Source of the DNA: Verrucomicrobiota bacterium
GTDB lineage: Bacteria > Verrucomicrobiota > Verrucomicrobiia > Limisphaerales > UBA9464
Reading direction: 5' to 3'
NCBI GenBank assembly: GCA_947454705.1
Contig: CANGKZ010000004.1
Location: forward strand, 124,001 to 188,000
Length of the DNA: 64,000 nucleotides
Below the pieces are notes generated by a model. That model saw nothing but the letters and a program-made list of their open reading frames with translations, made no database searches and had not been told where the DNA came from. Of this stretch, positions 16,003 through 26,483 are shown in pieces (positions within the stretch are counted from its first letter, which is position 1; the number at the start of each line of letters is the position of its first letter). The position numbers were made by a program, and so were the translations under genes.

Positions 16003-16752
16003 ATGATTGAAGTTTCCGGGTTGACCAAATGCTACGGGGATTTCGTGGCCGTGAGGGATTTGTCGTTCACGGTGAGGCCGGGAGAGATCCTCGGCCTCGT
16101 CGGCCCGAATGGCGCGGGAAAGACCTCTGCGCTTCGATGCCTTGCAGGGATTATTCCTCCGAGCGGCGGGAGCATTCGGATCTCCGGACACGATTTGACG
16201 GCGGCACCGTTGGAAGCCAAGCGGGTGATCGCGTTTTTTTCCGATGAGCCGCGATTGTTTGAGTATCTCACCCTGCGTCAGCATCTCGTTTTTACCGGGC
16301 GTCTGTACGGGGTGGCGGATGTGGAATCGCGGATCGAGTCGCTGCTGACGGAGTTGGAGTTGACCGGAAAAGCGGACGAGCTGCCGGGGGCGCTCTCGCG
16401 CGGGATGAAGCAAAAGGTCGCGATTGCCTGCGGGCTGATTCATTCGCCCCGGGTGATTTTTTTCGACGAACCGCTGACCGGCCTGGACCCGATTGCGATC
16501 CGAAAGATGAAGGACACGATTCGACGTCTGGCAGCTGAAGGGGCTGCGATGGTGATCAGTTCCCATTTGTTGCACTTGTTGGAGGAAGTCTGCACGCACG
16601 TGCTGGTACTCAAGCGCGGATGCAAGATTGCACACGGTAGTCTGGACGAGATTCGGCAGCAGTTCGCAGCCGGGGATGCTTCGGTGGATCTGGAGGAGTT
16701 GTTCATCCGTATCGCTTCGCAGCCCGAGCCTCCGGAGGGGGGAGGGACATGA
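16003..16752 (+). CDS. ABC transporter ATP-binding protein
   Basis: A 249-residue ATPase of the ABC-2 exporter type. Walker A is GPNGAGKT, the signature is LSRGMKQK, and Walker B VIFFDEPLTGLDP is followed by the switch His in ISSHLLHLLEE. It overlaps the permease gene by 4 nt. Substrate is unknown; the DrrA/CcmA-like sequence suggests an exporter. Confidence 0.9.
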   Translation: MIEVSGLTKCYGDFVAVRDLSFTVRPGEILGLVGPNGAGKTSALRCLAGIIPPSGGSIRISGHDLTAAPLEAKRVIAFFSDEPRLFEYLTLRQHLVFTGRLYGVADVESRIESLLTELELTGKADELPGALSRGMKQKVAIACGLIHSPRVIFFDEPLTGLDPIAIRKMKDTIRRLAAEGAAMVISSHLLHLLEEVCTHVLVLKRGCKIAHGSLDEIRQQFAAGDASVDLEELFIRIASQPEPPEGGGT

Positions 16753-18515
16753 TCCTGTCGGCACTTTGGTATCTCCAGAGCCGCAGCCTCGTGAACCGGG
16801 TTCGCAGCCGCGTGCTGCGGTTGCGTCAGCCCAAGTACCTCATCGGGGCAGTGGTGGGGTTTGGCTACCTCTGGATGGTCGGGTTTCGACACCTCTTCAC
16901 CGGTGCGGTGGCGCATCGTTCACCGGTGGATGGAGTGGTGCTGTCCCCCGAGCTTCGGCTTGGGCTGCAGGCGATCGCGATGTTGGTGTTTTTGATTTTC
17001 CTGGCGGGTTCGTGGGTGTTTGCCGGGGATCGTGCGAGTCTTCAGTTCTCGGAGGCGGAGGTGGCATTCCTGTTTCCGGCGCCGGTGGCGCGTCGCGCCT
17101 TGATTCAATTCCGACTGATCCGCCTTTTGCTGGGCAGTTTGTTCTCCGCGGTGGTGTTTAGTTTTTTCACCGGCCGTTCCCTGCACGATGGACATGGCTT
17201 GTTTCGTCTGGCGGGCATGTGGGTGGTGCTTTCCACCTTGGGGCTTCACGCGCTTGGGGCGTCGTTCGCCGCGCAACGCCTGACCGAGCGGGGACTTTCG
17301 GGGATGCGACGAAGACTGCTGGTAGTTGGGACGTTCGGTGTCCTGATGTTTGCGCTGTGGAGCTGGGGACGCGCCGTGGCGGCGGAGCATATGCCCCAGG
17401 GATTCGAAGAGTTCGGCGTGTGGCTCGGAAAGCTCCCGACGGTGGGGCCGGTTCCCTGGCTGTTTACTCCGATTCGATGCGTGGTGGCTCCCTGGTTTGC
17501 GGGATCCTGGTCCGAGTTCATTCGAGCCATGGTCCCGGCGTTGGCGGTTCTACTGGCGCATTACATCTGGGTGATCCGTGCCGATGTTTCGTTTGAGGAG
17601 GCGTCGGTCGAGGCCTCCAAGAAGCGCGCGGAACGCCTCGTTGCGGCGCAGGATCAGCGCCTGGGGGCGGCGCCCAGGCCAACCCGTCCGCGAAGGGATC
17701 CATTCGTCCTCGCCCCCACGGGGTTCCCGCCGATGGCGCTGCTGTGGAAGAACCTGATTTCCGCGGGACAGGTCTTCACGCTGCGGTTCTGGCTTCTGAT
17801 GGTTTGGATTCTGGTGGTTGGGGGCACGGTGGCCTCGGGGGTCATCAAGGGGTCGCAGGAGACGAATCCGGTTCAGTTGATTCTCGCCGGATTTTCCGCG
17901 GTGGTCTTTCTGCTCTCGTTTGCCCTCGGGCCCCAGGTGTTTCGAACTGACTTCCGGACGGATCTGAAGAACGCCGACTGGCTCAAGGCGCTTCCGCTCC
18001 CTGCCTGGCAGATTGCGTTTGGGGAATTGATGGCTCCGGTTTGTTTGATGGTGGGCGTTCAGTGGATTCTGCTCGTGGTGGTGGCGATCTTGAGCCGTGG
18101 ATTGGAGCTTTCGGACGGCCCCCAACTCGATGCATGGCGCTGGCAGGCGTTGGGGTCTGCCTTTCTACTCTGCGGGCCTTTGGACCTCTTGTTGATCGCG
18201 CTTCCGAACGCCGCCGCGCTTTTGTTTCCGGCCTGGGTGCAGATCGGAACGGACCGGCAGGCGGGCATTGAGGCGATGGGACAGCGGATGGTTTTTGTCG
18301 TCGGGCAAATGTTGATTCTGCTGGTGGCCCTTCTCCCGTCCGCGGGGGTGGGATTTGGCGTCATCTGGTTGGCCTCCCGGGTTATGGAGCTTCCGAATGC
18401 AATTCCGCTGGGAGCGATTGCCACAACGTTGGTGTTGGTTTTGGAAGGCTGGCTGGTGGTGCGAGCGCTGGGTGTGGCGTTCTCGCGGTTCGATATTTCC
18501 CAGGAGAACGGGTGA
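16749..18515 (+). CDS. ABC-2-type export permease (large, putative)
   Basis: A 588-residue polytopic membrane protein with roughly twelve hydrophobic segments in two blocks. A charged cytoplasmic loop (EEASVEASKKRAERLVAAQD) separates them. The N-terminus RSRSLVNRVRSRVLRLRQPKYLIG and the segment LFPAPVARRALIQFRLIRLLLGSLF, where a 'coupling helix' is expected, are typical of large ABC-2 permeases annotated as putative ABC exporters. It is translationally coupled to the ATPase upstream and followed after 27 nt by a membrane-anchored protein. Confidence 0.78.
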   Translation: MILSALWYLQSRSLVNRVRSRVLRLRQPKYLIGAVVGFGYLWMVGFRHLFTGAVAHRSPVDGVVLSPELRLGLQAIAMLVFLIFLAGSWVFAGDRASLQFSEAEVAFLFPAPVARRALIQFRLIRLLLGSLFSAVVFSFFTGRSLHDGHGLFRLAGMWVVLSTLGLHALGASFAAQRLTERGLSGMRRRLLVVGTFGVLMFALWSWGRAVAAEHMPQGFEEFGVWLGKLPTVGPVPWLFTPIRCVVAPWFAGSWSEFIRAMVPALAVLLAHYIWVIRADVSFEEASVEASKKRAERLVAAQDQRLGAAPRPTRPRRDPFVLAPTGFPPMALLWKNLISAGQVFTLRFWLLMVWILVVGGTVASGVIKGSQETNPVQLILAGFSAVVFLLSFALGPQVFRTDFRTDLKNADWLKALPLPAWQIAFGELMAPVCLMVGVQWILLVVVAILSRGLELSDGPQLDAWRWQALGSAFLLCGPLDLLLIALPNAAALLFPAWVQIGTDRQAGIEAMGQRMVFVVGQMLILLVALLPSAGVGFGVIWLASRVMELPNAIPLGAIATTLVLVLEGWLVVRALGVAFSRFDISQENG

Positions 18516-18542
18516 TCCGGCCGGTGCGGAATCCATCGAAGT

Positions 18543-20165
18543 ATGATTTCTGATGAAGCCAATCCGATGGAGTCCTCGCAGGAGGAAAGCCAGTCCCCGG
18601 GCGCAAGCCGTTACCTCGTTTACGCGTTTCTGATCGTGGTGTTGTTTGTGGTGGCAACGGTGTTCGCGGTGCAGGCCCGCCGGGAATATCGGCTTCAAAC
18701 GGGCATCCGATTTGCGGAACGCGCCTCGATGTTGCTGGATTCGGGCGAGTACGGCCAGGCGGTCAGTTCCATGCGTGCAGCATTGCAACTCGCACCGCTT
18801 CAGCCCGAGGTCCAGCGTCGTGCCGCGCATGTGTTCAGCACGATGGGAAATGCGAACGCGTTTATCTTCTGGCACAACCTGTTCCTGCTCGAGCCGCCGC
18901 GAGGGGATGACGTCATTGCATTTGCCGACTGGTGTCGTCGCGTCGGGAGGGAGGAGCTCATTTCGGATCTATTGCCCGACGTGGATTCCCCGGAGGTCCA
19001 GTTGGCCCGGGCGTTGACCACGACCAATGTGTTTGAGCGCGTGACCGTCCTGGATCGGCTCGCGACAAATCCGCTCCCTTCGGTTCGGTTCGAGGTGGCC
19101 CTGCAGGGATGTGTAAGCACGAACCTCGCCTGGATGCGGATTGGCCGGACACGCATGTTGGATCTGGCCCGGGATCGCTATGAGGCTGCGCAGTTTTTTC
19201 TCCTGACCCAGCCCGCCTCCGAGACGGCCTTGGCGGCGTCTTCCCTGGAGCAGATGGTTCCCGATCCCTGGCTGCCAGGCTGCAAACCGATGGCGGATTT
19301 CGTTCTGCGCCAGATTCCGTTGCCCGACACCTTTAGGCAGCAGGGGCTGACGAACCAGGGAATTGCCACGTTTCTTCGCCGCCAGGGACAATCGCTGCTG
19401 CGACCGGACTGGCTAAGGGCGAGTCGGACGAATTATCCGCTTTTTCTGCTCCAGGCGGAGCAGTTGGCGGAGCGTGGAAACTGGGTGGAGTTGCTTTCGG
19501 AATGCGCGTTGACCAACCGCGTGATGCTACCGGAGGTTCGTCGCGCGCTTTCTGCGCTCGCGTCGGATCGACTCGGCAGGTTCGACGATGCGTTTCGATT
19601 CCGGACCGAGGCCATTCGCATCGCACGAGGCCAGCCGGCGAGGTTGTTGAACCTTCTTGGCTTCGCGCACCAGAACGGATCCCCGGATTTTCATGCGGCG
19701 CTCCTTCGGGAGTTCTGCCAACTGCCCGGTTGGAGGGAGAAGGCTTCACGGCTGTTGTTTGAATTGGGGAAGTCGGTTCGCCAGCTGCCCTGGATGATTG
19801 AAGGGGCGGAGTATCTGGCCAGGGGTGATCCGAAGTCGCCCTGGTACGGAGCTTGGATTTATGGTCGCTGCCTTCTGGAGTCGGACTTAAGCGGCATTAC
19901 TCCCCCCGAGGGGAATTCCCCGGACTTGATGGTGGCGCGGGCGCTCCTGCTGGCCCGACAGGGAATCATCGACGCCTCCGTGGAGGCCATTGAATCCATT
20001 CCCGACGCCTATCGAAATACTCACTGGCAGGTCACCGCCGCCTACGTGTATCGCCGCGCTCTTCAGCGTTCCCGGGCGGAGGAATTGATTCGGCGGTTGA
20101 ATACATCGGAGTGCTTTGATGAAGAGCTTTACCTGCTTGGATTGACCGGCAGTCGCACGCGCTAG
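18543..20165 (+). CDS. Membrane-anchored helical-repeat (TPR-like) protein
   Basis: A 540-residue protein with a cytoplasmic start, one helix (YLVYAFLIVVLFVVATVFAV) and a long soluble part. The region RFAERASMLLDSGEYGQAVSSMRAALQLAPLQPEVQRRAA looks like a TPR unit; later repeats are less clear. No catalytic motif is seen. It is the last gene of the ABC exporter operon, so it may be an accessory protein of that transporter. It might alternatively be a stand-alone lipid- or polysaccharide-related protein. A second in-frame ATG at 18567 is possible. Confidence 0.65.
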   Translation: MISDEANPMESSQEESQSPGASRYLVYAFLIVVLFVVATVFAVQARREYRLQTGIRFAERASMLLDSGEYGQAVSSMRAALQLAPLQPEVQRRAAHVFSTMGNANAFIFWHNLFLLEPPRGDDVIAFADWCRRVGREELISDLLPDVDSPEVQLARALTTTNVFERVTVLDRLATNPLPSVRFEVALQGCVSTNLAWMRIGRTRMLDLARDRYEAAQFFLLTQPASETALAASSLEQMVPDPWLPGCKPMADFVLRQIPLPDTFRQQGLTNQGIATFLRRQGQSLLRPDWLRASRTNYPLFLLQAEQLAERGNWVELLSECALTNRVMLPEVRRALSALASDRLGRFDDAFRFRTEAIRIARGQPARLLNLLGFAHQNGSPDFHAALLREFCQLPGWREKASRLLFELGKSVRQLPWMIEGAEYLARGDPKSPWYGAWIYGRCLLESDLSGITPPEGNSPDLMVARALLLARQGIIDASVEAIESIPDAYRNTHWQVTAAYVYRRALQRSRAEELIRRLNTSECFDEELYLLGLTGSRTR

Positions 20166-20249
20166 CGGGATGAAGTCCCGTCGAAGAGGAGCTCCATGAA
20201 GCCGGGTTTTCTGAGCGTATTGGGCCCGATATTAGATGCTAATATGAAT

Positions 20250-20279
20250 TGCTCATGTGCTTTATATGCACACTGAGCA
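20250..20279. promoter_or_regulatory. Hairpin in AT-rich leader of PEP-CTERM gene
   Basis: TGCTCATGTGC pairs with GCACACTGAGCA, an 11-bp stem with one bulged base, around an AT-rich loop (TTTATAT). It lies about 70 nt before the PEP-CTERM start in a locally AT-rich stretch. It could be an operator or mRNA structure; no family is recognised. Confidence 0.4.
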
Positions 20280-20347
20280 TTGAGATGTGTTCTTGTTCGT
20301 ATTAAGGGAATCGGAGTGCAGCGGGTAGGGTTGTTGAACGGGAGCCG

Positions 20348-21193
20348 ATGTCGGTTTCTTGTTTCATGACTCCAATCAAAAACACATCTCCCTCTCGATT
20401 CATTCACACGGCATTGATCGGCTCGCTCCTTTTTTCCGGCGTCGCCGTGATCGCCCAGACGACGAGCACTATCACCAGTAGTTTCAATTCCACAGCGGTG
20501 GGTGGAGACAACTGGCTTTGGATCAACGCCCGCATGACCTCGATTAATTTCAGCGGAGCGAGCGCGAGTGCGCCCGTGGTGCGTGTGTACGTCACGGGAG
20601 CGAATCTGAGTTTCACTGACGCGGCGGCTGGTCAGAGTTACTCGATTCCCCTGCCCAACGAGGTGCTTACCTTTAGTGGCGGGATTCTCACGTCGTCGGT
20701 GACCTTTGGGGCGTCGAAATGGAACGCCGATTTCCCGAAGCCAGGTTCAACGACTTCAGCAACCAGCCCCTTCCTGACCGGACTAGCCTACCAGCTTTCC
20801 CCCTCCGGGATCTCAGGCGGGATCAGTCCGGTGTCGATGACGGCGCTGTTCTCCACGGATCAGCCGGGTGTTTCGTTTAATTGGAACTGGTCCGTGGCGG
20901 CGTATTCCCAGATGTCGTCGGATCCGAACAGTCTTGGGGTTACCGCTGCGGACGGGTCGGGCCTGCAGTCGGGAACTCCCCGGAATGTCACCCAATATCT
21001 GATTGCCGGCGGCCGTGGCGGCGGGGTGCCCAACTACACCGGGACAACCACCCCGACGCTTTTGGTGACGCCTGCGGTGGTCGCCGGAGACCCCACCGTG
21101 GTTCCAGTTCCTGAACCTTCGACCTGGGGGGCGGCTGGTACGGTAGGAATCCTCGCAGCGCTCAGCTACCTGCGTCGGCGCCGTTCCGCTTGA
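20348..21193 (+). CDS. PEP-CTERM sorting-domain protein
   Basis: A 281-residue exported protein with a signal peptide (FIHTALIGSLLFSGVAVIAQ) and a Ser/Thr/Gly-rich body of beta character. The C-terminal sorting signal is VPVPEPSTWGAAG, a hydrophobic helix and the basic end RRRRSA. PEP-CTERM proteins are cleaved and processed by an exosortase and probably placed on the cell surface or in the extracellular matrix. The body has no known enzyme motif. ATG at 20366 is an alternative start; it also leaves the signal intact. Confidence 0.85.
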   Translation: MSVSCFMTPIKNTSPSRFIHTALIGSLLFSGVAVIAQTTSTITSSFNSTAVGGDNWLWINARMTSINFSGASASAPVVRVYVTGANLSFTDAAAGQSYSIPLPNEVLTFSGGILTSSVTFGASKWNADFPKPGSTTSATSPFLTGLAYQLSPSGISGGISPVSMTALFSTDQPGVSFNWNWSVAAYSQMSSDPNSLGVTAADGSGLQSGTPRNVTQYLIAGGRGGGVPNYTGTTTPTLLVTPAVVAGDPTVVPVPEPSTWGAAGTVGILAALSYLRRRRSA

Positions 21194-21466
21194 GAAATCA
21201 GAACTCAAAATTGAAACAATTCCGCGGAAGTTCCCTCTCCCGGGAGGCGGTTGTTGAGCTGGGGTAGGGAAGTGAGTAGGAGGAGTCCGTTAGGCGTTGG
21301 GCGGGTTAATCCGAGCGAAAAGGAGCGAAATTGTCGGGTGTGCGGTTGGGTCTCTGGCTGAGAGGGTTCCACCTGTGCGGACCGGTAATCCCTGATGAGG
21401 CTAGGGGAGTTCCTGATTGTAAATAGGATGGTCCAAAAGTACTAGGAGCCCTGTGCTAAAGGATCG

Positions 21467-22219
21467 ATGCGCAGAGCTTTCTCCATGGGCTGGATAGCCC
21501 GGATTGGCTGGCTGCTGGGAATTTGGATGCAACTCCATTTCCCAGCGGTCGCGCAGAATCTTTTGACCAACGGAGATTTTGAGACCGGCACGGTGAGTGG
21601 GTTCAGTACCACGCTGACCTTGGACAATACTGGAACGATGTCCTACGGCACCTATCGCCTTGCCACGTCCGCTGCCGCCGCTGGCACTGGATGGGTCCCC
21701 ACGGCGGATCACACCACAGGCTCCGGCCAGTACATGTATATCACGCGTGGAACCAACGGGAGCAACACAGTGACTCCCGTTTGGTCCGCAACGGTGAGTC
21801 AAACCAACGGAGGGAGGTACACCTTTTCCGGCTGGGCTGCGGTGCCGACCAGCCTCACTGCGGCACGAACCCCGACCTTCCGCCTGACCATCTCCGGGGC
21901 GGGCGGGTTTTCGGCAACCTACAATTTTTCCTCACCGACCACCGCGTGGGGCGCTTTTTGGGTGGGTTACGACTACACGGGAACCTCAGGCAATGTGACC
22001 TACACCTTGTCCATGGTGAATGGATCGTCTGGCAACAATCAGGCGAATGCCATTTCGTGGGACGATTTTCTTCTGACCGCACCCGAGCCCTCCACCTATG
22101 TCGCGGGCGTGGCGCTGGCGGGCGTAGTCGGGTGGAATTGGTATCGTTCAAGACGACGAAATCGCGACCGGGCCAGCGGGCATCTGCAACGAATCCTCGA
22201 ATTGGATCCGCTTCGGTAA
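21467..22219 (+). CDS. PEP-CTERM protein with extended C-terminal tail
   Basis: A 250-residue secreted protein with a signal peptide ending near FPAVAQN and a start of the mature chain (LLTNGDFETGTVSGF) typical of carbohydrate-binding-like jelly-roll domains in Verrucomicrobia. The sorting motif APEPSTYVAGVALAGVVGWNWY is followed by SRRRNRDR and then about 16 more residues. PEP-CTERM proteins normally end within a few residues of the basic cluster, so the extra tail is odd. The domain repeat WSATVSQTNGGRYTFSGWA also fits a DUF642-like fold, but this is tentative. Confidence 0.78.
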   Translation: MRRAFSMGWIARIGWLLGIWMQLHFPAVAQNLLTNGDFETGTVSGFSTTLTLDNTGTMSYGTYRLATSAAAAGTGWVPTADHTTGSGQYMYITRGTNGSNTVTPVWSATVSQTNGGRYTFSGWAAVPTSLTAARTPTFRLTISGAGGFSATYNFSSPTTAWGAFWVGYDYTGTSGNVTYTLSMVNGSSGNNQANAISWDDFLLTAPEPSTYVAGVALAGVVGWNWYRSRRRNRDRASGHLQRILELDPLR

Positions 22220-22361
22220 TCCAGCCTTGGTTGTGGCTCGTTTGGATTCCTTGCCGTGACCCGCCTTGGACTCCGGCAAAAATCCCGCTTTTCATTCCCA
22301 CGATTCTGGGTATCGAGGTGGAAGTGCACGCTCGGGGCGGCGTGCTCAACCCAATAATCCT

Positions 22362-23201
<840 letters not shown>

Positions 23202-23287
23202 TCCGGCTGCGGGCTGAGGGGTGAGTGGATCGGAACGGTTTCCATTCCCCCCTTGACCGAACCGGGGGTGTCCCTCGACAACGGGGC

Positions 23288-24631
23288 ATGCAATTCCCCC
23301 GTCCGTTGGCACCTTCGTCGCGCGCGCTTTGGCTCGGACTCGCTGCCGGTCTCTCTGGCCTGCTGGCCCATGCCGCGCCCAAGAACACCCTGCACCTGTT
23401 CTCCAAGCAGGAGTTGAGCAATCAGTTCTGGAGCGAAGGCGCGAACATCGGCGATTTCAACCACGACGGCATTCAGGACGTGGTGGCCGGACCGTTCTGG
23501 TACGAAGGACCCAACTTCCAGGTGCGCCATGCGTTCATGGCGGCGGACAAGGTGTCCACCAGCACCAAGGACGGGAGGCCGGTGACCTTTCCCGGGTTCA
23601 AGGGACGTCTTGGAAATGAGAACGAGTACTCCGCGAATTTCTTCGCATATTCCCACGACTTCAACGGCGATGGGTGGGACGATATCATGATCCTCGGATT
23701 CCCCGGGGAGAACTCCTGGTGGTTCGAGAATCCCGGGAAATCGGGGGATCCGAAGTCGATGTGGAAGCGGCACGTGGCGCTCGATGTGACCGACAACGAA
23801 TCGCCCGCATTCCTGGACATCACGGGCGACGGAAAACCCGAGATCGTTTGCTCCTCGAAGGGCCATTACGGCTACGCCTCACCTGATCCGAAGGACCCCA
23901 CGAAGCCGTTCACGTGGCACTCGATTTCGCCCGACAACAAATATCACAAGTTCACCCACGGTATGGGCGTGGGCGATGTGAATGGGGACGGAAAGCAGGA
24001 CCTGCTCGAGAAGGATGGCTGGTGGGAACAGCCGGCATCGCTCGCCGGGGATCCGATCTGGAAGTTTCACAAGTGGCCGTTTGGGATCGGCGGGTCGCAG
24101 ATGTTCGCCTACGACGTGAATGGCGACGGGCTTCCCGATGTGATCACGAGCTTGTCCGCGCATGGCTACGGACTCGCCTGGTACGAGCAATACCGCGAGG
24201 GCGGAGAGATCAAGTTCCGCGAGCACGTGTTCATGAACAAGGAAGCCCGTGAGAACAAATACGGCGTGCACTTCAGTCAGCTGCACGCGGTGGATCTCGT
24301 GGACGTGGATGGCGATGGAGTGAAGGACCTCGTAACCGGCAAGCGGTTCTGGGCGCACGGGCCCTCGGGGGATCCGGAGCCCAACGCGGCACCGGTGCTC
24401 TACTGGTTCCAGTTGAAGCGGAATGCGGACAAGTCGGTGGACTGGATCCCGCATCTCATCGATTCCAACAGCGGCACCGGCACGCAGGTGGTGGCCCGCG
24501 ACATCAATGGCGATGGCCGCCCGGACATCATCGTGGGCAACAAGCACGGGGTGTACGTGTTCACGCATCGCGTGAAAACGGTGAGCGCCGCGGAGTTTGA
24601 GGCGGCTCAGCCCAAGCCAGTCCAACCTTGA
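23288..24631 (+). CDS. Secreted FG-GAP/VCBS repeat protein
   Basis: A 447-residue protein with an N-terminal signal (ALWLGLAAGLSGLLAHA). It carries several FG-GAP-like blades with calcium-binding DxDxDG loops, for example DFNHDGIQD, DFNGDGWDD, DVNGDGKQD, DVNGDGLPD, DVDGDGVKD and DINGDGRPD. The blades form a seven-bladed propeller in known proteins and occur in extracellular enzymes and adhesins. No catalytic motif is seen. The ATG 23288 gives the shorter protein with a recognisable signal. Confidence 0.82.
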   Translation: MQFPRPLAPSSRALWLGLAAGLSGLLAHAAPKNTLHLFSKQELSNQFWSEGANIGDFNHDGIQDVVAGPFWYEGPNFQVRHAFMAADKVSTSTKDGRPVTFPGFKGRLGNENEYSANFFAYSHDFNGDGWDDIMILGFPGENSWWFENPGKSGDPKSMWKRHVALDVTDNESPAFLDITGDGKPEIVCSSKGHYGYASPDPKDPTKPFTWHSISPDNKYHKFTHGMGVGDVNGDGKQDLLEKDGWWEQPASLAGDPIWKFHKWPFGIGGSQMFAYDVNGDGLPDVITSLSAHGYGLAWYEQYREGGEIKFREHVFMNKEARENKYGVHFSQLHAVDLVDVDGDGVKDLVTGKRFWAHGPSGDPEPNAAPVLYWFQLKRNADKSVDWIPHLIDSNSGTGTQVVARDINGDGRPDIIVGNKHGVYVFTHRVKTVSAAEFEAAQPKPVQP

Positions 24632-24651
24632 GCTGGCATTGGTGAATCCAA

Positions 24652-24680
24652 GGGCGGGCGTGGATTCTACGCGCCCGCCC
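24652..24680. terminator. Hairpin between convergent genes
   Basis: Arms GGGCGGGCG (24652-24660) and CGCCCGCCC (24672-24680) pair perfectly. It lies between the FG-GAP and Usp genes and covers the Usp stop codon (24667-24669). No T-run follows on either strand, so termination is only likely, not certain. Confidence 0.4.
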
Positions 24681-25092
24681 GGACCAGCAACACGGGCATG
24701 AGGGCCTTGTGTCTCACTTCTGAAATCGTGCTGCCGTAAACGAGGTCGCCGAGAAAGCGATGCCCGTGGGTGGTCATCGCGATGAGATCGCACCGTTCCT
24801 CATCGGCCGCCTTGAGGATCTCGGTGGCCGGGTCTCCCATGCGGAGGCGATGTTCCACCGTCAGGCCTCCCTGACTGAGGGAAAGCGCGGTGGATTCGAG
24901 GTAGCGTCGGTCGCCGACGATCTCCTCGGACTCCGCGAGTTTGAGTGCCTGGAAATTTCGCGCCGCCCATCCGTCCGCCACGTGGAGCAACACCAACTCG
25001 GAACCCAATCTTGCCGCCAGTTGGGCAATGTGTGGGAGCAGCGCCTGATCCGCAGGGCCGTTTTCGAGGGCAACCAGAATCCGTCGATACAT
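24667..25092 (-). CDS. Universal stress protein UspA family
   Basis: A 141-residue single-domain Usp that probably binds ATP. The nucleotide motif G-x2-G-x9-G-S/T is seen in THGHRFLGDLVYGSTISE, and the first strand YRRILVALENGPAD is typical. It follows the Nramp gene by 20 nt on the same strand, so it is likely co-transcribed. Many metal-transport operons carry a Usp gene, but a metal-related role is only inferred. Confidence 0.85.
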   Translation of the reverse strand: MYRRILVALENGPADQALLPHIAQLAARLGSELVLLHVADGWAARNFQALKLAESEEIVGDRRYLESTALSLSQGGLTVEHRLRMGDPATEILKAADEERCDLIAMTTHGHRFLGDLVYGSTISEVRHKALMPVLLVRAGA

Positions 25093-25112
25093 GGGTTTCA
25101 GGGGATGCAGGT

Positions 25113-26480
25113 TCAGGACTTTGCGGTGGCCACGTCGTACAGCAGTCGCACGTTCAGCGCGATAATGATGACTGCGGTAGTCCAGGCCAGTGCCTTGACC
25201 CAGGCGGGGCTTACGAATTCGCCCATCTTGCGTTTATCGCCTGTGAACAGAATGAGTGGAACGACGGCGAAGGGGAGTTGGAGGCTGAGAATCACCTGAC
25301 TGAGAACCAGGAGTTTTGCGGTTCCTTGTTCCCCTTGGAGTGCAGCCACGATCACCGCAGGGACAATCGCGACTGCCCGTGTGATTAGTCGACGCAGCCA
25401 GGGGCGGAGCCGGATCTCGAGGAAGCCTTCCATGACGATCTGTCCGGCAAGCGTTCCGGTGAGCGTCGAGTTCTGCCCGCTCGCGAGCAGGGCCACTGCG
25501 AAAAGCACGCCGGCGACAGTGGTCCCGAGCATGGGGGCAAGAAGTTCGTGCGCCTTGCCGATTTCATCCACCACCGCGCCGCGGGAGTGAAAGGCCGCTG
25601 CGGCAACGATCAGGATCGCCGCGTTGATGAATAGCGCGCTCATCAGGGCCACGGTGGAGTCGATGGTCGCAAACCGAATGGCCTCGCGGCGTCCTTCCGA
25701 GGTGTGCTCGTACTTACGGGTCTGAACAATGCTCGAGTGGAGGTATAGATTGTGAGGCATCACCGTCGCACCGAGAATGCCGATGGCGATGTAGAGCATC
25801 TCGGGGTTCTTGAGGATTTCGGTGGTGGGAATGAACCCCGCCATCAGGGCGCGAATCGGTGGCTGCGCGAGGATCATCTGCACCAGGAAGCATCCGCCGA
25901 TGAGCAGGATGAGCGACACCACGACAGCTTCGAGATGACGAAAGCTCCGGTGCGTGAGGTACATGACGAGCACCACATCGAGCCCGGTCAGCACCACGCC
26001 GTAAACCAGCGGGATGTGGAAGAGGAGGTTGAGGGCGATGGCTGATCCGATCACCTCCGCGAGATCGCACGCGGTGATGGCGATTTCGCAGACGATCCAA
26101 AGCAGGATTGAGACGGGGTTTGAGTAGTGATCGCGACACGCCTGCGCGAGGTCGCGTCCGGTGGCGATGCCGAGCCTGGCGCAGAGCGACTGCAGCAGGA
26201 TCGCCATCAGGTTTGAAATCAGGATGACCGACAGGAGCGAGTATCCAAATTTGGAACCGCCTGCGAGGTCCGTCGCCCAGTTGCCCGGGTCCATGTAGCC
26301 GACGGCGACGAGATATCCCGGGCCGGAGAACGCGAGCAGCTTTCGCCAGAATCCGAGGTGGCCTGGGATCGCGATGGTGGCGTTCGATTCAGAAAGACTC
26401 TTGTGCGCGGACACTCGTTTCCACGCCGATTCGGACGGCGGCGTGGGAATGGGTGCTGGGGTGGGAGTGGAGTTGGGCAA
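25113..26480 (-). CDS. mntH: Nramp-family divalent metal transporter (MntH-like)
   Basis: A 455-residue inner-membrane transporter of Mn2+ (or Fe2+) with proton coupling. The TM1 metal-binding motif DPGN is in [15 protein letters not shown] and the TM6 motif in [14 protein letters not shown]. About eleven helices are visible. A neighbouring DtxR/MntR-like regulator supports manganese as the likely substrate. It starts 3 nt after the porin gene stop, implying one operon. Confidence 0.88.
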   Translation of the reverse strand: MPNSTPTPAPIPTPPSESAWKRVSAHKSLSESNATIAIPGHLGFWRKLLAFSGPGYLVAVGYMDPGNWATDLAGGSKFGYSLLSVILISNLMAILLQSLCARLGIATGRDLAQACRDHYSNPVSILLWIVCEIAITACDLAEVIGSAIALNLLFHIPLVYGVVLTGLDVVLVMYLTHRSFRHLEAVVVSLILLIGGCFLVQMILAQPPIRALMAGFIPTTEILKNPEMLYIAIGILGATVMPHNLYLHSSIVQTRKYEHTSEGRREAIRFATIDSTVALMSALFINAAILIVAAAAFHSRGAVVDEIGKAHELLAPMLGTTVAGVLFAVALLASGQNSTLTGTLAGQIVMEGFLEIRLRPWLRRLITRAVAIVPAVIVAALQGEQGTAKLLVLSQVILSLQLPFAVVPLILFTGDKRKMGEFVSPAWVKALAWTTAVIIIALNVRLLYDVATAKS

Positions 26481-26483
26481 GGG

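Noticed and set aside
21370-21415. CTGATGAG hammerhead core-like string
   Set aside because: The needed GAAA segment and the flanking stems are absent.
21340-21420. TPP-riboswitch-like string (GGCTGAGA, CACCTG, GGTAATCC, TAGGGGAGTTC in order)
   Set aside because: The P5 helix around TAAT pairs only two bases, no P2 pairing with an ACCC element is present, and the downstream gene is a PEP-CTERM protein. Similarity is likely chance.
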